From NCBI GenBank assembly GCA_009363875.1, contig CM018691.1, forward strand, positions 6,269,977-6,333,976: a DNA stretch of 64,000 bases, written 5' to 3'. This document shows, in pieces, positions 57,323-64,000 of this stretch (within the stretch, counting starts at the first letter, position 1; each line of letters starts with the position of its first letter). The translations under genes and the position numbers were made by a program. This stretch comes from Mikania micrantha. Its lineage: Eukaryota; Streptophyta; Magnoliopsida; Asterales; Asteraceae. The notes beneath the pieces were generated by a model. That model saw only the letters and a list, made by a program, of their open reading frames with translations, was not told the DNA's origin and made no database searches.

Positions 57323-58014
57323 CATTTAGCATAACCCTTCGCTGTTTCCTAGCTACTTTAGTAGTTCACTTGTTATTGATAAAACATTATCCAAAGTGAC
57401 ATTTGCATCTAATGTTGTTACGAGGCGAAGCCCTTGACCATGGGTTCCAGGGTAGAGGTAGGCAACAAAATTAGTTTAAGAACATAATCCAACAACCTGA
57501 CCGACCCAATTTGATTGATTCCCAAATTGCTTTGGAGGAAACTGATAGAAACCCGATCCAAGTCGCTGTTTGAAAACTGGTTGTAACTCTATAGTCTATA
57601 GTTTGAAACCAATTTAAACGAGGTGTCAGATTTCAACCTGGTCAAACCCGATCCTCAAACCCACCTAAAACAGCTTGCAACCGGACCATTTTCCTTAAAA
57701 AACCGGTCTTGACTTTTGTTAACCCAAACCAAATAGGTTTCAACCCCACCCGAATTATGTCAACAAAATATTTGCGATTTGGGCCAAAAAAAGGGTTTGT
57801 AAATTGTAATTCTCTATACCAAGGGTTCCACTCCATTGCGGGGTCCGGGTCAGAGCCCATTAGCCCAATCACTTCCAAGGGGCAATGTAAATAACTCAAG
57901 TAGATTTCGCAAGGGAAAACATGAGAAACCACCAATGCATGATGAGGAACATGTCTCATATGCAATCAAACAAAAGTTGAAAGGAACACTAACCTTATTG
58001 CTGAACACAACACT
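57323..58014. other. 3' flank of the RDM4-like gene
   Basis: No second gene was seen. It contains AACCCGATCC/GGTCAAACCC-type phrases at 57500-57680 that look like an old MITE. Confidence 0.5.
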
Positions 58015-60300
58015 CTACCAATAACCCTCATCATCATCTTTATCAAGATTTATAATGATGTCATCTTCAGACAAAGCCTGGTCACTTATTGTTTCAAATC
58101 TTGAAATGCCACTCACAACCACTTCTGAATTTTCTTCATATATTTCAGTTGCACCTACTTCTTCATCATCTGGATAATTCATGGGATTGTCTTCAGCTGA
58201 AATCACAAAAGAAATAAACAAAACATAAGGGAACAGATAAAGATGCTTAAAAGAGTTTAAACTAAAATTGGCAATATGGGCGGATCAGGGGAATGGGTAA
58301 GAGACAAAACGGGTAATTTTTGCATGGTAATAAGCAAGTTGGGTTGGTTTGAAGCATAAATACACCTAGGCATGTAAAAAACTAAACAAACGCAAAGGGG
58401 ATTGTTGGTGTTCATTTGTTTTATCTTTAACCAAACCAATGGACAAGCACGAACACTTAAAACGTATGGATTTTCTTGTTTGTGTTCGATAGCAAAGAAA
58501 ACGACTGCTCGTATTCCTGTTCGTTTTTGTTCTTTTGTTAATATTTAAAGCAAACATAAATGACCATAAACACAAACAAACACCAATTATAAGTAAACAA
58601 CAATATCCAAATTGAACTTTTAAATGTTAATGCCATATCATCACATGATTCAACAATATAAAATAATATAATAATAAGCCATAATATCCAAATGACCAAA
58701 TTTAAGTCTAATATCATTAGATTTTTTTTTTAGAAAACAGCAAACTACACACTCTATACCTACTCCTAAATCTACACCAATGTCTACCACAAGACTAAAA
58801 CCCTCAACCACTTGGGGATGAAAACTATCAATACGCACCATGAGAACACTAGGCTACAAGTCTTTAGTAAATACCATTAGGTTATTCAAAAATTAAGCCA
58901 GGCTTCAAAAGCGAATGTAAACAAAGATAAAAAGAACAAATATGTAAATGGTGGGTAAATTAGCATTACTAACGGCTAATAAACAAATTTAAATGAATAT
59001 GCAAATGAACGAATGATTAACTTCGACTCGAAAATTGTTCTGGATCATGTTTAATCATTCAGTTTTGCATTTAATTAAATTATTCTAGGAGTCTGTTGAA
59101 TCTTAATCAACTCTGACTCAAACCATATTCTAATTTTTATTATATTATCGATTTGCATGTTCAGATTATTTTCATCACAAATTATTGATCATGGTATTCA
59201 GCACAAAGTTCAATTTAAATTGAGAGATTCCAACAACTCAGCCAATAAACCCCCAATTCTAGCTCAAAAAAATTGTCACGTTGAAAACTGTTCATGTTGG
59301 TCGTTTAATCAAACGAACTAAAACTTTTGGTCATGTTTATTCAGTAATTAAATATTTTTTTTGAACAGACAACGGATACATTTTAAACCCGGTCACCCGG
59401 GTAAACCCAATGGTGAAAGGCTACACACGCCCGCGAAACACAAACAGCGGTGGTGACCCGGCCCGCCCATCATTTCAAAGGAAACTCACCGGACTGTAGT
59501 TAAACCTTTGGCTCACATGGAATATATTGTTCTAAGTGAGACTCAAACCCATGACCTTCACATTGGAAAGCCATGAGGGTTGCCTCCTCCTAACCAGTTG
59601 ATCTAGGCCTCATTGGTGGTTATTAAATAAATGAACATAAACAACTTCCCGTCATACAATTTGAATGATTCACAGAATGTTTGGTTTGTTTACATGCCTG
59701 AATTGAACTATTATAGTAATAATTTATACTTTCGATATAGAATGATTTATAAGGCCTTAAATAATGAACCTAGAGTCAAAATTGCCACCTCTATTAATAA
59801 TCAAAAATGCACAATGAAATCTAACCATTAAAGTCACCAGTTTCAAAATCTTGATCATCTGGGCCATCACAAAGATCATCATTGTCATCAACTTGGACAC
59901 TATACCCAAAATCCCAGGAATGGGTATCGTGTAAGACAAGGGCATTAATGTAAATTACCAAGACATAGAGACAGTGTGTCAAACGCCTTACGATGGAAAT
60001 GGAGCCAAAGTGTTATCCTCCACGATGCTGATGTTGTCATCCTTGACAGTATACAAATCATATACATAGTCATATTTGGATGCTGTTTAATTATTATAAT
60101 AAAAACAAGAAATTATTAACACAAAATAAGTAAAAATTTTAAATATTATTGAACAAGCAATGAACCAAATTAGAAAAATGAACAGACCTTGTTTTATCAT
60201 GTGATCGTCAATATCAGAATCACTATCCTCTGCAGCACTTGGAATGAATTCTTGTAATAGAGTCAAGAAACTGTACATTAGTCTATGATCCTCCTCAGCT
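58015..60300 (-). CDS. RDM4: RDM4/DMS4 (IWR1-like) protein, C-terminal exons only
   Basis: There are four exons on the minus strand: 60188-60300, 59992-60082, 59826-59899 and 58015-58196 (stop TAG). All junctions follow GT-AG and the phases fit. The encoded parts include EEDHRLMYSFLTLLQEF, then ASKYDYVYDLYTVKDD, then FPSVQVDDNDDLCDGPDDQD, then AEDNPMNYPDDEE. The Y-D-Y-V-Y-D-L-Y motif followed by acidic V-Q-V-D-D, D-G-P-D and A-E-D-N-P-x-N-x-Y-P-D is the IWR1 domain. Known members (yeast IWR1, Arabidopsis RDM4/DMS4) escort RNA polymerases into the nucleus and affect RNA-directed DNA methylation. The last exon's acidic tail is expected. The 5' exons are not in view because a copia element begins about 100 bp upstream. 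The family is secure; whether the locus is intact is unknown. Confidence 0.85.
59355..59618 (-). mobile_element. tRNA-derived SINE, family S2, in an RDM4 intron
   Basis: On the minus strand it has an A box ATCAACTGGTTAGG and B box GGGTTTGAGTC, a GC-rich body (GGGTCACCACCGC) and the end CTGTTCAAAAAAAA. An 11-bp flanking duplication with one mismatch lies at 59344-59354 and 59619-59629. It sits in the 1.6-kb last intron. Confidence 0.85.
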
Positions 60301-60404
60301 CTGAATCAGTATTGAAAAAAAATGATGAATTTAGAGGTGGAAAAAGGGTTGGGTCGGGTCAAAGCACTCAACTTTTCTGAACATGGGACCGGTAAGTTTT
60401 CATG

Positions 60405-60592
60405 GTTCAGAGAAGATAAACGAAAGACAATTAATAAAGACTGAGAACTTGATTTTTATTATGTATATTGAGATCAATTCAATACAAGCACATATATTCT
60501 CCTTATATAGAAGAAAAGAAACAGACTAACAACTTCTTAACCACTGTACAAACAGATTTAACTATCTCTAACTAACTTTGTTTGAAGTATCT
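60405..60592 (-). repeat. 3' LTR of copia element 2 (approximate)
   Basis: On the minus strand GTAAGGGGGGTGA forms a polypurine tract overlapping the end of pol. The LTR probably starts at TGAAGATACTTC, contains CTATATAAGGAG (TATA, near 60510) and ends near TATCTTCTCTGAACCA. Without the 5' LTR the limits are estimates. Confidence 0.5.
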
Positions 60593-63500
60593 TCATCACC
60601 CCCCCTTACTTCAAACCTTTTCATACCCACTGAACTTCTAAAATGAACAAATTTTTCTTTAGAGATAGCCTTAGTAAGCATATCAGCAAGTTGCTCATTG
60701 GTGCCACAAAACTCCAATTGAATTACATTCTGCTTCACCAAATCTCTGATGAAATGATGCTTCAACTCTATGTGCTTGGACCTACTATGCATAATTGGAT
60801 TTCTTGATAGGTTGATAGCTGACTTATTGTCACAGAAAATAGTAGTGGGCAACTCTTGATTGCAACCTAAATCCTCCAGTATTCTTCTTAGCCACACTCC
60901 TTGACATGCTGCAGAAGTAGCAGCTATGTATTCGGCTTCTGAGCTTGATAGTGCAACTGTGGACTGTTTCCTTGAACTCCAGGAAATAGCACAATTTCCA
61001 AGCATGAACACATTTGCAGACACACTCTTCCGATCATCTATGCAACCAGCCCAGTCACTATCAGTGTATCCGACTAACTGTAAGACATTCTTCCTGCTGA
61101 ACCATAGCCCAAAGTCACAAGTACCAGCAACATATCTAAGAACTCTACAAACTGCACCTTGATGAGTCTTGGTTGGCCTTTGCATAAATCTGGACACCAT
61201 GCTTACTGAGAAAGCGAGATCTGGTCTAGTGTGGGTCAAGTAAATCAACCCCCCAACTATGCTTCTATAGTTTGAATCATCCACCCTTCCAGACTCATCT
61301 TCAACTTGTAGTTTCTCACCAACATTCATAGGAGTACCCTCACACTTGGCCTTGTTCATACCAAACTTACTTAGCAGGTTCTTGGCATATTGAGTCTGAC
61401 TCACAAAGATTCCATCTTTCTTCTGATAAACCTCTAGACCCAAGAAATATCTAAGAAGTCCTATATCAGACATTTCGAACTCTGATTTCATACTAGTCTT
61501 AAACTGTTGAATCAGTCTAGTACTTGAACTTGTGCACACTATATCATCCACATATAAACATACATACATGATCTCTTGATCAGCAGAGTTTTTTACGTAC
61601 AAAGTGGGTTCACCGTGACTTCTTAGAAACCCGTTCTTGAGAAAGTATCCATCTATCTTCGAGTACCAGGCTCTAGGAGCCTGCTTCAGGCCATACAGCG
61701 CCTTTCTCAATCTGTATACTTTAGTCTCGCTTCCCTTTACTTCAAATCCCTCTGGTTGGCTCACATAGATCTCTTCAGTCAAATCACCATTAAGGAATGT
61801 TGTTTTTACATCAAGTTGGTGAAGCTCCCAGCCTCGATGAGCCGCTATAGAAATGATAACCCTGATGGTTTCAAATCGAGCAACCGGGGCAAATGTCTCA
61901 GTGTAGTCAACTCCTTCCACTTGAGAGTACCCCTTGGCAACTAATCTGGCCTTATGTCTTGTGACCTCCCCACTTGGTCCAATCTTAGTCTTGTAGGTCC
62001 ACTTCACCCCTACTACATTCTTACCAGCAGGTAGTGAAGTAAGATCCCAGGTCTTATTCTTCTTTAATGCTTCCATTTCCTCCCTCATGGCTGACTGCCA
62101 TTCCTGTTTGGAAGAAGCCTCATTGTAGGTCATTGGATCGCTTATGGTGAGAGCAAACAGCTGTGTTTCCTCATCTGTTAAGTCTTCACCGGTAGTGTAG
62201 TCTCTAAGCCAGGTGGGTGGCCTACTGGTTCTTCTTGATGGACCGGGTGATACATGAGGTATGGGGTCTGGTACTGGTGGGGTTCGGCTGGTGCTTGGTA
62301 TATTTGTGACAAAAGGTGGTTGTGAAGTGGATGGTGTATCATTTTGAGTGGTGGGTTGAATTTGATTGAGGAGAGTGTGGTAAGAGGTTTTCCTCTACAT
62401 CGTAGGTGTGGGCTGGAAATGGGTCGGTGAAAAGTGTAGGGTCAGGCTCTTGTGCTTTAGTCCCATCATTGGACCACTGCCATGCTCCTTCCTCATTGAA
62501 AGTAACATGTTTCTGTACGGTGAATTTCTTTGTGGCAGGAATGTACAGCCTATAGCCTGGGCCGTGCTGACTGTATCCTACCATGATACATTTTTCTGAC
62601 CTGTTGTCTAGTTTTTGTCTCCCATGTGATGGTGTCAGACTATAGGCAGTACTGCCGAAGACTTTTAGATGGTATACCGATGGCTTGTACCCTGACCATG
62701 CCTCTATTGGAGTTTTGTTGGGTCTGGATCTTGTGGGTGACCGGTTTAGCAGGTAAACCGCTGTGGCTACCCCTTCGGCCCAGAGGTTATTAGGTAGTCT
62801 CTTCTGCTTTAGCATGCTCCTAGTAAGACCCATTACGGTCCGGTTCTTCCTCTCGACCACCCCATTATGTTGAGGGGTGTAGGGTACAGTAAGTTCCCTC
62901 CTGATCCCTTGTCTCTTACAGTATTGATCAAATTCATTAGAGCAAAACTCGCCTCCTCTATCCGTTCTTAGGACCTTGATGCGGCTTTCACTTTCTAGTT
63001 CCACCGCCGCCTTGAAGGACTTGAAGTGCTCAAAGGCTTATGACTTGTGCCCTAGAAAATAGACCCAGTTCATACGTGTATAGTCATCTATCAGTAGGAG
63101 ATAATACATGTTTCCCCCTAAGCTGGTTGCTTGCATTGGCCCGCACAGGTCTGCATGGATTAGTTCAAGTTTTGAGGTGGCCTTCCACGAGTGGGAGTTG
63201 AAGGGCTGCTTGTGTTGTTTTCCCATTATGCATCCCTCGCAGTGGTTGGTGGTGCTAATCTGTGGTAGCCCTCTTACCATTCCACTGTCAGCTAGGTGTT
63301 TAAGGCCTTGGAAATGTAGGTGCCCATATCTTAGGTGCCATAGCCGAGATAGGTTGCTAGTGACCTGGTCTTGGCTCGATTGGTAGCCGGTATCTTGTGA
63401 GGCATCAAGTAGGAACATGTTGTTGGACGAGACCTTGATGGTCATTAGGCTGGTGCCTGCTGTCTTGTTCTTTATGCTGCACCTATCATCATCGAAAGTG

Positions 63501-64000
63501 AGGGAGTAGCCCTTCCTCATTAGTTGGCCTACGCTTAGCAGATTGTACTCGAGTTTGGGGGCGAAGTAAACCTCATCCAGCAGCTTGTATCTGTCACCTT
63601 TCATGGCAATCTTCACTGTGCCCTTGCCTTCCACACCCAATTTCTTCTTGTCTCCGAGATTGACTTCCAACTTGAAGGTCTCGTCTAGATCTGTAAAGCT
63701 TTCTTTGTGGCCGGTCATGTGATTTGAGCACCCGGAGTCCAGAAACCAGAGATGTGAATTATTTCTGTCATTCTCCGTACTGGCCACCAGTGCTAGGTTT
63801 TCCTGTTCATTGGGGTTCTCGATTGGGGCCTGCGCAAAGAAGAGGTGTGGTTCCTCATGAGCCGCCTGTTCCCGTGGTGTCTCTTCCGTTATCTGTGCCT
63901 GGTTCTCCTCATTGAACCAGCAGTCTTTCTTGACGTGCCCGAACCTGTTGCATATGTGGCATTGAGGGCCGCGGTTTCTCTCGAGTATCTTCCTCGGCCT
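60568..64000 (-). pseudogene. gag-pol: Copia gag-pol polyprotein 2, partial and broken
   Basis: The order on the minus strand is CCHC knuckle CHICNRFGHVKKDC (about 63910-63960), protease WFLDSGCSNHMTG, pre-integrase LWHLRYGHLHFQGL, integrase HADLCGPMQATSLGG and LLIDDYTRMNW, then VLRTDRGGEF and QHNGVVERKNR, RT with LDVKTTFLNGDL and YVDDIV, and RNase H with SSSEAEYIAATSAA and SKHIELKHHF. Lesions: a TAA at 63038-63040 replaces a sense codon in the middle of integrase, and a frameshift near 62340-62400 separates integrase from RT. The RT-RNase H segment is open from about 62330 to 60568. The frame stays open from 63041 to the right edge. Confidence 0.93.

Larger units (their letters stand above)
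60405..64000 (-). mobile_element. Ty1/copia retrotransposon 2, partial (runs off right edge)
   Basis: The minus strand carries, from right to left, zinc knuckle, protease, integrase, RT, RNase H, polypurine tract and a short 3' LTR. The 5' LTR and most of gag are beyond the window. It is a different lineage from element 1, judging by diverged protease (LDSGCSNHMTG) and pre-integrase (LWHLRYGHLHF) motifs. It lies just upstream of the RDM4-like exons and in the same direction. Confidence 0.92.

Noticed and set aside
1..64000. CRISPR arrays, prokaryotic operons, phage modules
   Set aside because: No spacer-regular repeats of that type or bacterial gene clusters were seen; all features fit plant nuclear DNA.

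Overview
This window is nuclear DNA of a flowering plant. The evidence is intron-containing genes with GT-AG junctions, plant-only gene families (a DUF4228/PADRE protein and an IWR1/RDM4-type protein), a nuclear copy of chloroplast matK, and dense plant transposable elements. The style of the large chromovirus LTRs and of several small repeats suggests Asteraceae, but that is inference. About 60 percent or more of the window is repeat-derived or AT-rich intergenic DNA.

Layout. 1-14022 is a minus-strand Ty3/gypsy chromovirus in a head-to-tail arrangement (partial internal region, LTR, internal region, LTR) in which one 3 kb LTR is shared by two units about 8.3 kb apart. Gag is open and identical in both units; pol is broken. 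14023-20400 holds small non-autonomous elements, a near-perfect foldback inside a (TA)n tract, and an exon-like relic. 20523-21011 is an intact DUF4228/PADRE gene. 21.0-28.4 kb is AT-rich with MITEs, SINEs and a 5'-truncated RTE-type LINE. 28.7-32.9 kb is a nest: a probable hAT-type element, split by a solo gypsy LTR (5-bp target duplication), itself carrying a hAT-type MITE (8-bp duplication). 33-42.5 kb holds SINEs, MITEs and a short Helitron. 42990-44399 (minus) is an intact single-exon, membrane-anchored methyltransferase-like gene. 46953-54300 (minus) is a small conserved gene of unknown function whose coding intron holds a matK fragment, and that fragment is split by a young Ty1/copia element with apparently identical LTRs. 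56.1-57.3 kb has two adjacent MITEs. 58015-60300 (minus) is the 3' part of an RDM4/IWR1-like gene. 60.4-64 kb is a second, minus-strand copia element running off the window and lying between those exons and whatever precedes them.

There are four supported protein-coding genes or gene parts. None forms an operon or pathway with a neighbour. No bacterial-type operon, CRISPR array, genuine tRNA or rRNA gene was seen. No undescribed multi-gene system is evident. The most unusual structures are the shared-LTR gypsy tandem, the (TA)n-embedded foldback, the matK/copia nest inside an intron, and the shuffled LINE 3' end. Comparisons between copies were made by eye and should be treated as approximate.
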